A DNA stretch of 13,911 nt from Coriobacteriia bacterium (lineage in GTDB: Bacteria; Actinomycetota; Coriobacteriia; WRKU01; WQUG01), in NCBI GenBank assembly GCA_009785705.1, contig WQVS01000028.1, positions 1-13,911 of the forward strand, in the 5' to 3' direction. Every line of letters starts with the position of its first letter. The first letter of the stretch is position 1. A program made the position numbers and the translations under genes. Positions 13,781 to 13,911 of the stretch are shown here, piece by piece. The notes below the pieces were generated by a model. The model saw only the letters and a program-made list of their open reading frames with translations. It ran no database searches and was not told where the DNA came from.

Positions 13781-13911
13781 CTAGCGCGGTTTCCACACAG
13801 CAAAGAGATTGACTTGTCCGTTGGGCACTGTGGTAGTAGCCGATATTTCTTGTCGGTTGCGAAATGTCGCCAGATCTTTTGTATTACTTGGTATTGCAGC
13901 ACTTCCTGCTC
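13781..13911 (-). CDS. C-terminal end of a probable secreted repeat protein (InlB B-repeat-like), partial
   Basis: The frame enters from the right edge and ends at TAG (13781-13783), giving 42 visible residues. The end reads ATTTVPNGQVNLFAVWKPR, which resembles the close of an InlB B-repeat/Listeria-Bacteroides repeat (…T-x-x-V-x-NG-x-V-x-LYA-x-W), a module of extracellular proteins. Such proteins often end soon after the Trp as here. No anchor motif (LPxTG) is present in the visible part. A second minus-strand frame is also open over this stretch but gives a less protein-like sequence. The assignment rests on a short piece and is tentative. No convincing terminator follows the stop. Confidence 0.45.
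   Translation of the reverse strand, partial: AGSAAIPSNTKDLATFRNRQEISATTTVPNGQVNLFAVWKPR

Noticed and set aside
1..13911. CRISPR arrays, insertion sequences, transposases or phage genes
   Set aside because: No regular spaced repeats, no transposase or integrase domain, and no terminal inverted repeats flanking a gene were seen.

Overview
The window reads as chromosomal DNA of moderate GC from an anaerobic or nitrite-respiring bacterium. Several features point to a Gram-positive-type envelope: a TagG/TagH-like polymer exporter, a CDP-glycerol glycerophosphotransferase-family enzyme, a membrane-tethered NrfA, and a broken C-terminus that looks like an InlB-type surface repeat. Coriobacteriia or Bacillota would fit. 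The species cannot be fixed from sequence alone, and a Gram-negative-type Bacillota (Negativicutes) is not excluded because Kdo genes are present.

Layout: every gene I can support lies on the minus strand. From right to left (the direction of transcription) they are: (1) the last 42 codons of a probable secreted repeat protein (13781-13911). (2) A tightly packed operon: ABC permease, ABC ATPase, PEP mutase fused to a TagD-like cytidylyltransferase, phosphonopyruvate decarboxylase, a LicC/PntC-like nucleotidyltransferase, an 821-aa fusion protein and a NeuA-type cytidylyltransferase (about 13652 to 5701). (3) After a 138-nt gap with a good promoter candidate, a second run: kdsA, kdsD, kdsC and a TagB/TagF-like glycerophosphotransferase (5562 to 1995). 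(4) A tRNA-Ala(UGC) gene with its own promoter. (5) nrfA, followed by a perfect 17-bp inverted repeat and a likely bidirectional terminator at the left end.

How the genes fit together: PEP mutase makes phosphonopyruvate, the decarboxylase makes phosphonoacetaldehyde, and the alcohol-dehydrogenase part of the fusion would reduce it to 2-hydroxyethylphosphonate (HEP). No aminotransferase for aminoethylphosphonate is present. The LicC/PntC-like enzyme, and perhaps the domain fused to PEP mutase, would activate HEP or another phosphate/phosphonate with CTP. In parallel KdsD, KdsA and KdsC make Kdo, and the NeuA-type enzyme is the candidate CMP-Kdo synthetase. The 821-aa protein also carries the N-terminal lobe of a CDP-glycerol-type transferase and a Maf/DUF115-like domain of a class related to CMP-sialic-acid-type transferases, so it may attach HEP, Kdo or both. 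The TagB-like enzyme would add polyol-phosphate and the ABC transporter would export the polymer. My reading is a cell-surface glycopolymer carrying Kdo and a C-P phosphonate. Individual enzyme families are clear; the final polymer and the roles of the fusion are inference.
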